Shown here piece after piece: positions 1-13,700 of a DNA stretch of 64,000 nt. Below the pieces are notes generated by a model that saw nothing but the letters and a program-made list of their open reading frames with translations, was not told where the DNA came from and did no database searches. Origin of the DNA: Pipra filicauda (taxonomy: Eukaryota; Chordata; Aves; Passeriformes; Pipridae); NCBI RefSeq assembly GCF_003945595.2, contig NW_024104347.1, positions 434,001 through 498,000 on the forward strand, written 5' to 3'. Position 1 is the stretch's first letter, and each line of letters begins with the position of its first letter. The position numbers were made by a program, and so were the translations under genes.

Positions 1-3000
1 GCAGTTGCATCACAAGGCAGGGTCTCCACAGTTTGAAGGGACAAAGGACACAGGAAGGACTGTAGTGAACCAGCTGAATGCAGAACTTGTTATGAAACCC
101 TGCAGTATGAGAACTTAGGGGTACTTGATGAAAGCAGTAAGGAATCAGTTTAAAGCAGATAAAGAATACACCTCTTCATTCAGCAGGCAGTGAGCTACTT
201 GAGCTTGCTGTCACAAAAGGTTGTGAAAGCAGGCCATATCAACAGGTTCAAGAAGAGACGAAAGAGTTGCATGGCCTTTATATGGGATATTAAATGGACT
301 AAGTGTAGCCTCCAACACCTGTAATATAACAAATGGGAATACTGAGGAAGCATAAAGGGCGTGAAAGCCATCACTACCCTGAACAGCATTTGCTACTGTT
401 ACAGCTGGAGGCCAACTATGAGGTTAGATATAAGATTTTGGTGATTTGATAGGGAACTTCTTAAGTTCATTTATTGTCACCAAAACGTTTAATAAGATGA
501 AAGCTAAGTGACATAGGTAATTATCAACATTGTGCTACTTGGTATGACAGAACTGTACTCTTTTAGAAGAAATACTGATGCAATTAATCTTGTGACAAAA
601 TTCCTTTTCTGGGAAGCTGTTGGACACGAGGACAACGTCTTCTAGTTTTTCATGTTATAATTTGTTGATAAAATTTTATCAAAATTAAATAGTTTGGCTG
701 AAGTTCCTAAAAAGAGGATGTTTTCTGCATGCTGTTTATCTACCCCTATTCAAGGATCACAGAAACTAGTAAATAAACCAAGATACAGCAGTGATGCAAT
801 TTCAGGGTATACATTAGCCAGTGCAACTCTGCAGCCACAAGAGGCACAATTCTGCACATACCCTTCTAGCGTGTGGGCTCCCAACATTTCCTTCACATCG
901 GATCTTCCAACATGCAGCAGCACAGTTAACCACCTAAACTTTAAAAAGTTACCTCTGCTTCTCCCATTCATTCACAAAAATGAGGAATAAAAAAAATATT
1001 CCAGAGTTTTCTTTTGTCAGATCCATGACTTGAATCAACTTGCCTTCCAGCAGTAGTCACTAGGATGTTAGTGAAGCAAAGAGAATGAAGTAATGGTGAG
1101 GAAAAAGAAAGCTCAACTACCTTTTTCTCCAGCAACTCACAGTAGTACCAACTTGACTGTTACTTAAACCACATACTAAGAAAAAGGCCATACTTTGCAT
1201 GATTTGCTCATCTGCAGGTGGAATGATCTACAAGGACAACTTTGCCAGGTACCCCTTGCTCTGCAAAGCAGCAGTGGTATTACGCTGTGGGCAGACATCC
1301 TTCTGACACATTAAAAGAAGTTACAGACAAGTTATTTTTAACCTGGATCAGTTCCCCAATTCAGGCAACCACACACAGACAGTTGTACCAGTAACACGGA
1401 AGAGGTGGGCAGATAACAAGCAGACCCATCATCCTCTGATAAGTTTGTTAATAAGAGCTGCACCCTGCAAAATAAACATCAGGAAATGACAGACTTAGCT
1501 GGGATCATCCTATTATTGGTGAGATCATGTGGGGAAATCAGAACAGGGTGCTAGTATGGACACAAAAAAAAAAACCCTAACAAACAAAGGTAAGTAAGGA
1601 TTTTCAAATCGAAGTCAGCTCTCCAGTGCAGTTCATCCACATTCACCCACAGCACTACTGAGGGGTCAGCATAGGAGCTGCACAGCTGCTCCTTAAGTAG
1701 ATGCTGCTACTAAAAGAAGTAGCTGAAGACCCAAGCTAAGACTGTGGTTCGGAGTCACTTTTGCCAAATTAAAACACAGTCTGCTACCATAGAGTCTTGC
1801 TTTTCATCCCCTTTCTCATTCCTACTACTGCTTTATGTGGCATAGGTAGTTGCATAACTGGTTGATCAGTAAACAAGGGAGCTAAACCAGATGAAAACTG
1901 TATCGTTTTGGGGTTTGCTCAGTGTGTATGGAAAAAGACAGGAGTAAGCACTATAATATAAGCAGGAAAGTGGGTCAGTTCTTTTTGCAAGCACCACATT
2001 TGGAACTATACTGAAACTTCAGGGGAAGCCTGCAGGTGCTTGTGCTTCTCTAATATATACATCCCACTCCTAACGTCCTTTGCTGTGTCCTTCCTCTCAC
2101 CCAAGAGGGACTGTAGGTAAAAACATTCCTTTTCCATTTTTGACTACAGTTGGAATTTGACAAAAAGTTTGTTCTACGTCAGCTTAAATGAGTTCCAGAA
2201 ACAACTAAGAGACAGCTCACAGCTGTTAAAAAGAGCAAAGTTTCATTCCTCTTCCTACCCTTCCTTTAACTTCTTTCTTCTCTAAAGCCTATTCCTGGAC
2301 ATGATTCAAGAGCCTTGCCTCGTCCTTACATCAGATCAGGCAGCCTTTTTATTAGCAAATTTAATGAATTCAAGTGGCACAAAATGATTCCCCCTCTTGC
2401 CACCACCTTCAAAAATGGTCAAAAAATGTTGTAGCTAGCATAGATGAAGTGGCAGGATCTTCTGGGGAAGGGGAGAAGAAATCAGAACCATCCTCTTTCA
2501 GCAGTAGACTGTGTTCACTGCCCTTTGGAAAACTACCCATCCAAATAGGTTGTTCTTTAAGTATAAAGAATATTTAAAGAGCATTTCTGTGTTGGCCAAA
2601 CCTTACAGACAACTGTTTACCATCAGGTGGACCCAAACGGTTGTACTGTGCCTGTGGTATGCCATACTTACCTTCAAGTGCTGTAACAGAAAGACAAACC
2701 TTTTCAGAGCCTTTCCTCTCTAGTGACTGCTTGAGAGGCAAAATGACAAAATTAATTAAAGAAAATAAATATCTACACAGCTTTTTTAGAAAACTCTCGA
2801 TCCATCTCATCGGCCTTGATGTGCAACTGAGGAATTAAACAGAAGATTGTCAAACCTTTTTAAAAAGGAGGCAAGAAAAAGAATTAGGCTGTCCGTGCTG
2901 GGTCCAGGAAGTATAACAGGTTGACAGGACACAATTATTTTCTTTGGAAAATTTACTATAAACCAGAAGTCCCACAAAATGAGTCCTAAAGACTAGAACT

Positions 3001-6000
3001 AATTTGCTAAGAGAAGGGTGACCACTACCCACTGTTCTTGAAATCAGCCTCAATGAAGCAGGATTGAGAGTGATTTAGTATATGGATACTCAAGTTATAC
3101 TTCTGCTCACTGGAAAAATAAACTGGTGTCCACTACTTTTTGTTGGAGTTCAGAGGGCAGTGTTACCCAGCATTTGCCAAGCAGGGAGGAGTACAGTCAC
3201 TCTGACTCCTTGTGCTGCCCTTACTGTAGGGACTTTCTGCAGGGTTGTGCAGGTGCCCCAAAATAGTAAGAAATCTGTGAATATGAAGGAAATATCATGT
3301 CTTATCTGTGGCGGAGAAAAGGGAAAGCTCGGCAGAGTTTGATCCAGGTCAAATCTATCATTTATGTAGCATGATTTACAAATGCATTATGAAGAGTAAT
3401 GCAAATTGGCAAATGAAACAGCTCACTTAAGACATTTCTTCAGTTTCTAGTCTTCCTGCTACTTCTCATTCTCAGCTGAAGCAACTGGTCCTTCAGTGAA
3501 CCAGAAACTTTCAACTCAATGAAATTCAACCAATCAGTGAAACAGATGAATACGAAAATGTAAAAGAACAAAAATCAAAAAGCCCCAACCCTACAAGTGC
3601 CTCACTTCTTGCCCTGTCATTTGCATACACTCCCACACAGGGAGCCTATAATGGCATGCTGGAATTTCACATGAATATATAATTATAGGTTGTGTTCAGC
3701 AAAAAACAGGTCACAAGCAAAAGCACCTTTGAGAAAGGACAAGCACCAGAAACTTCACCCAGGTTCTCTTTGGGAATATGGGGGTAAAAGGATGTCCCAT
3801 TTGCAAACACAGTGCAAAGACAAGTAAAGACAACAAAAGGAAGCTAGGGGCAGCTCTTCTTGCAAAACAGAATTAAAAGCCTCCCAAAATTAATGAACTG
3901 TGGCTGCTTTCCTCCGCTTTAAGCAATAAGGTTGAAAGGGAAATATGGGAAATAGGAAAGAAGAAAAAAAACCCACAGGAAGTCCTCAGAGGTATCAGAC
4001 GTAAAAAAATTGTGACAATAAAAATGGACTGTAGTCAATAGACAGATTAATGTCTTTGCACTTAAAAGATAATATGAAAAAATGTCACCACTTTCAGCAC
4101 TGTGTTCTGACTATAGATCAGCACTGGCCCACAAAGCCCCTCAGCCCTTTATTCCTGATAGTTGCTCGGGTGCCTCCAGCAGTGAAACCAGCTTGAACAC
4201 CATTCTTCCACAACCACACACTGGATCCACAAATGGATCTAGAGGAGGCCATGGCCTGCAAGACCAAAGGTGAGCAGTGATAAGGGACCAGACATACCCA
4301 CCAATGTGCTGCATGAGCCACCTGAATATCTGTCTCTGGATTCCTAGGACTGCCAGCAGAGGAACACAGCAAACAGTCATCCAAGCTGTGGTTTTCAGTC
4401 CAGGAACATACACAGCACACAAAATTATACAGGCATTTTCTACTCTTCATATAGCTTTTTTTTTTTCTAAACCTGAGCTTGCCCAGGCTACAGTGTTCCT
4501 GAGTTATTAGGCCTGATGTACACAAGCATCTAATTCAGGTACTACCTTGATAGACTGAAGCAAAGGTGACTTTTTAAATACCTATTTTATAGTATCTAGC
4601 ACATCCTGATTTAAAAGTCAGGCTTTTAGATGTTTGACCTCCCAAAGAAATGCCCCTCCACAATAAGCAAGGCCTTTAGAAAACCACACATCTATTAACG
4701 TAACTAAAAATCAATTACTTTGTGATCAAAACACCAGACAGACTTGAGCTTAGGCCCTATGCCTGCTTAGTTTGCTTCTTCACATAACCTCTTACTTTAC
4801 TCCTCTCATTTTTACAAAAAAAGGGCTAAAATATATAATTAATAATTTCCACTGCATTTTCAGGGGCACAGATACAGCCAAAATAGAACCCCAGAGGCAG
4901 CAGAACAAGCTGGATCTGCTGTGATAAGCCCGATCTCTAGTAGAAACCCTGGTTAACTCAAAATTTGTTAAAAGACTGCCCTTATGCTGCCTGAAGGAGT
5001 TACTGCTACTCCTATAGAGGTATTTTTTCCAACCAATACAGAAAAACAAAAACAAAAAACACAGAATTGCTTGGGTGTTGTTTTTATTTATGTACGGTAT
5101 AAGTGGGAAATATAGGTCAGCTACAATAGATAGAGTTCTGCATTTGACAACCAAAACACAGATGTCCTGTTTGCCACCCAAAACCAAAACTACAATCGTA
5201 AGCCATGTAACATTTGTAACATTTTCACTTCAAAGTTTCTTGTTACTTTGTACAAGAATTCCTTAATTGCTTTTCTTTCTGGTAACTTTAAACATGGGGA
5301 TGTTTTAAAGAGGCATCTCTACCTGGAAGGCAGTCTTTGTAGAGAGACATAAACTAAATGTAATGTTATCTGCATACGTACAGACATATAATTCACCTTT
5401 GAAAGCAGTGAAAAATATTTACTCATTGGAAGCTGTCACTAACAAAAAAAGTTCTGCTCGTGTCATTTAGTAAGAGGCAGATTAAAGCAATGTGGTCTTT
5501 AACTATTAAGTGTTGTAACTTCATTGAAGTGCATGTGTTTGTCCTCATGCCTGGTGATTTTCATGTTTTAATTCAGGAAGCAACAACATCCTATTGAACA
5601 CAAATGAGGGAAAGTATGTCAAAGGGGTGATGGCCTATATAAGCCTCTCTTTATAACTATTCAACAAGCAGTGATAAACAGTGAACAATATCTAATGAAA
5701 GTCACAGACATCTGAGTAATTCTGGTGGCATTTAGAGTTCTTCTCTCTTATTTATGTGACTCAGAGTCAGACATTCTGCATATTTTCAGTAGGGAATAAA
5801 CAAACTCAAAGTTCTCTCTGCAGTACAATCCAAAATGTCCTAGAAGACTATAATTTTCCACCCTTAATGCAAGTTAAAGGCAGCCAAAAGCCATTGGACT
5901 GCCTTATGTGGAACAGAAAACATTTCTCTTCTCCAAAGCTTCAGGATCCTATCCACCAAAAGTGGAAGCAAAGACTGGAATATTCCCCGAATTGCATCAG

Positions 6001-7403
6001 GACAAATGCCTCCAACGAGCTGGAGTATTCACTCAGTCCTGGCTTCTTGGAAATACTCACTGTATAATCAAGGTTTAAACACGGACAAGAAAGTTCAATT
6101 GTGTCTGCCTTATGGGAAAACTGTCACCATTGAGGGCAATTAGCAAAACAGTCTCAGTATTTAATTTGGGTGGAGGTAAAACACAGCAATCAGTAATTAC
6201 TTTGACAGGTTTTCTTGTAGTGGCCTTTGAAGTGTCTGTCAACTGAAACTTGAAAAGAAAGGAGAGGGAAAAAAACCAACAGACCACCACACAAGCAAGC
6301 AAAACAAAAGTCACACATTGAGAAGGTTGTCTGGTCTGTTACAAAAAAAAAAAAAAAAGCACAGCACTATCTTATGAGCAACTGCTCTTGCTATCTTGCT
6401 AAATTTAGTCTTTCCAAGTGCTTAACTATGCCTGTTTCTTTTATTTCTTGGATGCAGGTAAGAACTACAGCAGAACAAAACTTAGTTCACATCTCAGTTA
6501 TATTAGCAAATCCTAAAGAACTGTAAAATGCAAAACAAAATCAAGAGATCCCTCTGCTTAAAGGCTAGCCAAACTAAACTGATAACAAGGTAAGCAAGAG
6601 GCACCTATATCTATGCAGTTGAGCTCATGCCTATTTAGTTCAAAATGCACTGAGGTTATGGAATTTCCATGCAGAAGGTTTAAATAATGCTCTTCTCCCA
6701 TTGCTTAGAAATTGTACCTCTGAGGTACTACATGTACACTCTTACAAACAATCTTTTTTTTTAATTTCAGCAATTTTATCAGTAATGCTAGGAATGAATG
6801 TTCTGCTTGGTCCCATTCAGATGAGCGTCCCCCCACATATTTGGATTAGACATTCCATTTTTATTACAGCTACAGCAATTCCATTACACTGTGCTAAAAT
6901 CATTGTATCACTTGATGAATCATCTATTGCCATGCTACCTGGGGACCAAAAAAATAAGCCAACAGAACATACAGAACTGGGAAAGGACAAGACAGCAGGC
7001 AGGAAGGAATAGCAAATATTATACAGTCACTGAAACTTATTTCTACCTGATCAGCCAAAAAAGAAAGTGAGATTCAATGAAGGTCTCCTCAGACTTCAAA
7101 GAGCCCTTCATGTTTTAAATATTTCAATTTCCTGTACACCACTTGTTAGCAGAATACTAAACACACACAAATAGCAAAGTCGAAGGGGTTAGTGCTCAAG
7201 TCTCAAACACACTTTCAAACACTTTTTGCTTCTCCAAAATAAAAAGAAATCAGTTAAAAATCATTAAGTCAGGTTTCCCAGTATCGACTCTCCCACTGAC
7301 ATTGCATTATGGAAAAAAATGTTCATATATTTTAATTTAAAATAAATTATTGTGGCAAACATTTTATAGATTATGCAAGAATTGCATTGAATGATTTACC
7401 CAC
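1..7403 (-). other. ELMO1 intron after residue 64 (continues off the window)
   Basis: AT-rich sequence with no convincing exon or recent transposon. It includes an A16 run at 6343-6358 and an A-rich patch near 1562. Open frames here, such as minus 4525..4118 (135 codons) or plus 6701..7012, have low-complexity or unrecognisable translations and are treated as chance. Confidence 0.8.
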
Positions 7404-7476
7404 CTTCTCTGTGATGTAGAAATTAGAACTATCAGCATGCTGCAGTGCAAATTGATCATGATTTGCAAGAGACCAC
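7404..7476 (-). CDS. ELMO1: ELMO1 third coding exon (end of residue 40 to residue 64)
   Basis: This 73-nt minus-strand exon supplies the last base of Gly40 and 24 full codons, WSLANHDQFALQHADSSNFY then ITEK. It matches mammalian ELMO1 except at residues 47-48, which are Asp-Gln here and Glu-Tyr in mammalian ELMO1 as I recall it. The acceptor is catatttctaag and the donor AAG|GTGGGT, a weaker donor than in the two upstream exons. It leaves in phase 0. The next segment expected (NRNEIKNGTILRL) was looked for down to position 1 and not found, so the rest of the gene (armadillo-like region, ELMO domain, PH domain, Pro-rich tail) lies outside the window. This exon and the preceding one total 114 nt, so skipping both would keep frame. 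Confidence 0.96.
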
Positions 7477-8367
7477 CTTAGAAATATGAAAATAAATTAA
7501 TCACAAAATGAAATCTTAATAATTCAAAAAGTACCCTTCACATAATTTTATTATGACCAAACGAGCACTTGTCATTCCCATGTATTTCTCATACTTTTCC
7601 ATAGCTTTCAATGATGAGTTCCATGAAGATAAAAGCATGCTTACAAAGGGAAAACTTTAGTACAAATACATCCTGTTGATGGTTGTTTGCAGTAAGCAAG
7701 ATTACTAAATCACTAAAATGGACCAAAAAAAAATAAGTTGCAGTACCAGAATTTTATGCTACCTTATACAATACCCAACACATATATTATTAAGTTGATA
7801 CATTACATGTAAAATATCACCTTTTTAACTCAGCAGCAATTTGATGAATATAAACTAGTTTCTCTTGTGCGGTAGCACTTGCTTAAAACAGCTTTTTTTA
7901 TTAACATACTAAAATTAAAGCAAGGTATTTGCCTTACCAATTATTAGTCTATATTGCAGAACTTGCAATTAACATTTCAGTTTCATATGAACTGTCACAT
8001 CAACTGGACCAGCTTACAGCACCCACTAGACTAAGTGCTCAAAAATCAAAGCCAGGGGCTTTAGTCCCTTAACCCACGAACTGCAGGAAACCACAAGGGT
8101 AAAGTGAGTGGGTACAATGCATTCTGTGCAGGAAGGAAGCAAACAGTCTAAATGAGAGTCACCCACATGATGGAGCTGCTTTGTTAGGAACCTCATCTTG
8201 CAATCAATTGATCCAAAACACACTGCCAATTCGAATTGGAAGATAGAACAACAAGATTTAAGAAACTAATGACTAGTCATTCAAGATATCTAGATTTTCT
8301 TTGAAAAAAATTATCTCCTGATACTTCCAAAAGTACAGTACAGTAAGTACTATATGGCAGAACTTAC
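7477..8367 (-). other. ELMO1 intron between the second and third coding exons (891 bp)
   Basis: Bounded by the donor GTAAGT at 8367-8362 and the acceptor AG at 7478-7477. No transposon or coding segment was recognised inside it. Confidence 0.93.
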
Positions 8368-8408
8368 CCATCACAGACTTCTTTTATTATTGAGGATAGT
8401 GGCTTTTT
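8368..8408 (-). CDS. ELMO1: ELMO1 second coding exon (residues 27-39 and part of 40)
   Basis: This 41-nt exon on the minus strand translates as KKPLSSIIKEVCDG, the final Gly being completed by the next exon. It matches the KKPLSAIIKEVCDG segment of mammalian ELMO1 with one conservative change, Ala to Ser at residue 32. The acceptor is a very T-rich tract ending cattaaacag; the donor is GG|GTAAGT at 8367. It enters in phase 0 directly after Gln26 and leaves after two bases of a codon, which fits the following exon exactly. It forms part of the ubiquitin-like RhoG-binding domain. At 41 nt it is a small exon, and skipping it alone would shift the frame. Confidence 0.95.
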
Positions 8409-11199
8409 CTGTTTAATGAAAAAAAAAGAAAGAAAAAACAAAATTACCAAACTAGAATATTTCTGAGCTCTTAAAATATGATTTCAAAGTCAGTAACTGC
8501 AAGAAACAAAACAAGTTAGTAGTATTTCATTTTTTGTTTAACATAAAGTTTGGTTGGATCCCAAAAGTTTCTGCTGCTTTGGTCTGGTAAACTATAAAGA
8601 CAGCAATTCTACACATATGCATGATGACATTATCAGTCCTTTTTGTCAACCTTTGCCCATATGACAAACTCAGCTTCTCAACTGACAAATCAAAGGGTCT
8701 TTTGTGTACACTGCATCTCATTATCCAACAGAAACAGAAGATTTAGACATCAACACAGGCATTTTCCAGGAATGACATCTGAAGCAAGAAGACATTCAAT
8801 ATTTTTAAACCTTCTTTTGTCCCTTTCAGATATGGTGATATGATGACAGTAATCCTCTCCCTTAAGTACACACATGCAGGTTCCTCTCTGATAAAACACC
8901 AGCTGGAAGGTGTTAAGATCCCAGATGTATCAGTTCTGCTTTATTCTTTACATCTGTGGACACGAGCATTTGGACTGACTGAAAAGAGCTCTCTTGCTTT
9001 GGGTCCCAAAATAGAAAAAAAAAAAAAAGTCTAGCCTGGTGATGTTGCAATGCTTTGAACTTTGTTATAAACACAGGGTGCACACACAAGTGTTTTTAGA
9101 AGATTTCTGGCTAAAAGAAAACACACTTTTATATCCCAAACATAGATGAAGTTGCATGGCAAAAAGAAACACACTGAACTTCACCAGCTGTGTGACTACT
9201 GAGCCTTTTTTTTTTCTCCAAGACTGGATGACCACACGTCACACAGATCTGCTGCTTCACAAAAATTTCCCAAATCACCTAAACAGCATAGGATCCCCCC
9301 CTCTAGTAACTTCCAATAATGACAGTTCACGGAATTCTTAAAAAGCAAATAAAACAAACAAAATACAAAAAAAAAAAATCATAAACCCAACCATAAGCCA
9401 ATACTGTAGTCAAAACAAGCTGTTTCCCTTTAATTTTTATAGGAAATTATTAGTCTAAAAATTACCTCGGCATATGGGTGCATTATGTGGAGGAAGAATT
9501 ATTTTTCCCTTCAATTTGTTTTCCGTATTGCATCACTGCATAGACAGAAAACTAGAGACAAGACTCCCTGGTCAGGTCAGGATCAGGGAAAGATTTGTTA
9601 TTTTATAGTCCAGTCAACTAAGCCAGTATATAAACAGGCAAAAACATAACACAAGACCATTTTAATCAAACTTGAATGAAAGCACCTGCTGAAAGGATTC
9701 TGTTTCTGCTGGCCATAGTGTCTCAGTTCTTGGTTTCTATCCTTCCCCTTTCACCGCTATTACTATTTTCACATGAACACCCAAGATGATCCATACCAGG
9801 GAAGCTATTCAAACTAAAAACTGGCTAGTAAAAGGGAAAAAAAAAAATCAGTTTTCACCAGGACCGATTTCCTGATCTGCCTTGCTATGTACCTAAATGA
9901 CTAGTAAATACCAGCACATGGGAGAAAAGGCAGAAGTGTGAAACTGCTCCATTCTGCAGCAGCTAACAGGTCCCTTCTCCACAGCAGCTTCAGTCTGTTG
10001 TGCTGACTCAGCTCTTTGCGCAGCTCTATCCACACTGCGAAGCAGATCAGGCAGTTCACGTGAGATAGAAAGTGTGGGGTTTGCCCCCCACAGTTTTTTG
10101 GACTGATCAGTTCCTCAGTCTGGATTACTGTATAATTTATGTGCAGCTGCTTTGACCTGTTGTCCTTCACAAGGGTTTTTTCAGCTTCTGCAATCCTGTG
10201 AAAGCAATCCCTGCTTCCAACTGCTCTCTTCCCTCTATCGTTCCCCCAAAAAAGAAACCCCCATTTTTTGGGAGGGATAGAGAGGGGAGCATGTTTATCT
10301 GGAGCTGGTTAACTCCAGTTTGCCATCCAGCACATGTTTGCCAGCCTGTAGGTAAACTATTGCCAGGTAGAGCACACAGCTCTGTAGGCTGCATGCCCTT
10401 CTCCTCCAGATGCTACTGTGGGTCCTGTTTTGATATTTCCATATTTTGACAAAATTTTATCTGGGTTATTAATTCCTTTTATAAAGTAAACATAAATCAT
10501 CTAGCAGATTCAATACAATGGAGGACAAAAAGACTAACTGCCTCTCCTCCCCATTATTTCCCACAGGACCTATAGTTTCCCATTGGAAACTATGACAAAA
10601 AGACACTGTAATAACCAAACTTAGCAATAATATAAATACTGGGAAGATTGGATAAATTACTTTCCAAATCATTATTTTGGTACTTCTAAATTCTCTACAC
10701 CATCAACTTTTATGTCCTTTGTCAATTCTATTCATCTCCTTTCCCCTTTTCCTATTCTATACCACATTTGCATTATTATATGTCATTTGAGACTGAAAAC
10801 TTGGGAAAAAAACCCCAAACATAAAACCCCCACAACAAGTCAATTAGAACCTGTAAGGAACAGTTAAAAAAGCAACAAATAGATCCTCAATAATAAAAAC
10901 TATTAACAATATTAAAGCCAGCTTCTTATGGTACAGCTTTGCCCTCCTATGACACTACTGCTATGGCACTGATGTGACTAAGCATAATTCCTGATGAGAA
11001 AAATCAACAGGATAAAAAAGGTGGAACTCTTCTGGGATACAGAATTTGCAGTTGGTGATCTGATAACACTTTACAAATTAATAAATGTAAAATAAATACC
11101 ACTGCAATGCTAATAAGCTGCTGCTCCTAATAATCCCTTGGGCTGCACTCCCTCTACACGTAAGTCTCCAGACAAAACTCTTTCCGCTTCTCTACCAGG

Positions 11200-11530
11200 C
11201 AGATAAATTGTCAGTAGCATGCTGTTCACAGCTGCAAGTGGGATGACACTGAAAGCAGGCAGTGGCTGCTATGATTCCCTCTGCCATCACCCAGGAAGAG
11301 CCTGGATGGCAAGCACAGGCTGTGGGAAGACTCTGGGCCGGCAGCACTCTGAGCTGACAGCAGCAGCAGTCCTGCCACCCTGCCTGCGCACAGCCAGGCC
11401 TGCTTGCCAATAAAACCCTTCTTTGCTCTGGGAGTGACAGGCGGATGAGCGACCACCTCCCGCGGCCCCTTCCCAGCCAGCTGACAGCCACCTCCAGAAT
11501 CCCTTTCGCAGTCCTCCTAGTGAAAGCTGC
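11200..11530. other. GC-rich block of unknown nature inside the ELMO1 intron
   Basis: About 330 bp of much higher GC content than the flanks, with several overlapping open frames on both strands (for example minus 11539..11192), as expected from low stop-codon density in GC-rich DNA. It contains an AATAAA on the plus strand (11409-11414) followed by GC-rich sequence, the kind of arrangement seen in an LTR R/U5 region. No TG...CA boundaries or flanking duplication could be set. It could be an old solo LTR, a regulatory element or a non-coding exon. Confidence 0.3.
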
Positions 11531-12875
11531 AAGACACATAACTATGTTTGGGTAGCAGTGAATGGACCCGACTGTTTACTGCACGTATAGGAATGTAGCA
11601 GTACTAGAAGACAAAGAAAAGTGAGCTGTTATATTTCCTTTTTTTCTTTCTGAACCATGAAAAATGAGGTAAAAGTCTATCTCCATTCTCTGCAGAGTAC
11701 ATCCACTTGGCAGGCCATTCAAAGACATTCCCCCCCCCCCGCTCTAAATATTTGCCTGATGTTAAAGAGAACAGATTTGAAGGCCTTGTTACCTTAATCT
11801 TAATAAAATTACGTATAAGGAAAATTACGTATCTCTGCTGCATTTACAGTTCCAAAAAGTCAAATGTACCTTATTGGTCAATGTACTGCAAAGAATTCCT
11901 TACAATCAGTCGAAAAATATTTCAAAGATTTTCCTTCACAGAAATTTTTTGTGCTAGCATATTTTGGTTTTGTTTTACTTTTTGTCTCCATGTCCTCTCC
12001 TAGACTAGTGTGAATGAAGTGTGCTTTTACACATGCTGAGATGCTCATTTAAAGCTCTAGGAAGACCAGACTGTAGCTTTAATGCACAAAATAACACAGA
12101 TCAAAGTAAACCATGCGCTCCCTACAGGAGATGACCTCTTCATCTGACTTATCACAGTATCTGCACTGAACACATTGGTTAGTACAAAATTATTTTCCTA
12201 GGGTAGGTATTAAATTGATAGCTGAAATCAAGTGGGAAAGGACAGGGGGGTATTATGGCCTTGCAACTTACTGATCTGCATAAAAGGGGAGAATCCTGAC
12301 AATGATACAGAGCATAGGCAGCACCAGAGCTAATGTGAATTTATGCACCTGGTAAAGGTTTATGTGCACTGACTGGTTAGCACAGGTGTCCGAGATGCTG
12401 GCTAGCTGTACCCCTAATGACATTCACCATGCAGTAATACCTGGTCACTCCTTCTGTGCTCACCTGTGTCTCACATCATGTCTACAAGTTTTGTGTTCTA
12501 AGATGCACACACATCCCTAACTCTGTCTTCTTGAGTACCTGCTCTTGTTACTTTTGCAATATTTGGTAGCACTTCTAAAGTAACTTGCAGAACAGAGACT
12601 GAGATTTCCCACTTCAATTTCCTCACCAGTTTCATCCTTTCATGCCTATACCTATGGAGGACCCATAGGGAACCAGTCACCAGGAAGTACAAAGCACAGG
12701 CGTGTCAGAGTGTAGGCTAGGTGAGTCCAGGCCACTGTTTTGTTCCAGAGAAGTCATGGGATGAGCAAAGGAAAGCAAAGAATATCCAATATGCTAGTGC
12801 TGACCAAGCCCTAGATCCAGTTCAAGCCACCAGTATACCAACTTGGATTTAAAGCACTTCTAGATCAAATAGCAA

Positions 12876-12893
12876 GTGTGTGTGTGTATGTGC
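12876..12893. repeat. Short (GT)n microsatellite
   Basis: A run of alternating G and T with a single A interruption. Confidence 0.7.
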
Positions 12894-13639
12894 AATGGCA
12901 AACTGCAAACAGGACAGAAGCCTAAATGTGGGCAGAAACCTGTATTGTATATGCACTTCTGCTATACTCTGATTGTGCTATATCAGAAAATTGTATATAG
13001 GTTTATTTTAGGCCAAGTCTGGATACCTTTCCTTTCCACATAGCTAAGAGAGATTCATTCCTTTTTCTTTCCTTAAAGTTTGTTTGTTGGGTTGTAGTTT
13101 CTCGGTTCTTTGGATCATGACTGGGACATCACTCTTCCCATCTGACACCTTTTAACCACAGAAGTAACAAGAAAACACTTAACCCTTGCTATCTTCAAGT
13201 CTATCACCAAAAAAAAAAAAAAGAAAAAAAAAGCACAGATGCAGCACATCTGTTAGTGGGAAATACTCAGCATTAAGGAAAAAAAAAAAAAAGGTATCTA
13301 TGCCTCTGTCAAAAAACAGAATTTCAAGCCAGTAAACATACCATTTTGTCTTATAATTAATGCTATCATTCTACTAACAAATCCTTCAGTGCAAAAGTCT
13401 TTTAAATGGCTACAAAAAAACCAGAAAAATCTCTTTCACAATCAGTGGAGGCTTCGTCTGTTACTGTCATGGAAAAGAGCCCACAGAATTAGAAGTAGGA
13501 CTGTCCATTGGCAAACAACAGATGCCAGGACACCTGGATCCTTCATTCACTACTTCACTGGTTTCTCATAGTGTAAGAGGCAAGGTCTTCTGTAAGGTGG
13601 AAGTACTGGAGCGCTTTGGATTCCAGCCTCCTCATCCTG

Positions 13640-13700
13640 CTCTAAACTTTAGGAATCACTTCTCTCCATTGACTACAATGGAGTTTTGGTTAGACCAGAC
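13640..13700. repeat. Relic of an ancient amniote interspersed repeat
   Basis: It contains a near-palindrome at 13664-13683 with 8-bp arms CTCCATTG and CAATGGAG around a 4-nt loop. This motif (..ccattgacttcaatggag..) recurs in old repeats shared by turtles, crocodilians and birds, as I recall it. The family name cannot be fixed by eye. Confidence 0.4.

Noticed and set aside
4118..4525. 135-codon minus-strand open frame
   Set aside because: Cys/Trp/Ser-rich with no recognisable motif, overlapped by open frames in two other frames; lies in the ELMO1 intron.
6770..7012. Plus-strand acceptor-like T-rich tract and open frame
   Set aside because: The translation after tttaatttcag is not recognisable, the strand opposes ELMO1 and no donor in phase was seen.
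11192..11539. 115-codon minus-strand open frame
   Set aside because: Several overlapping frames are open on both strands of the same GC-rich block, which is a composition effect; no recognisable domain or splice sites.
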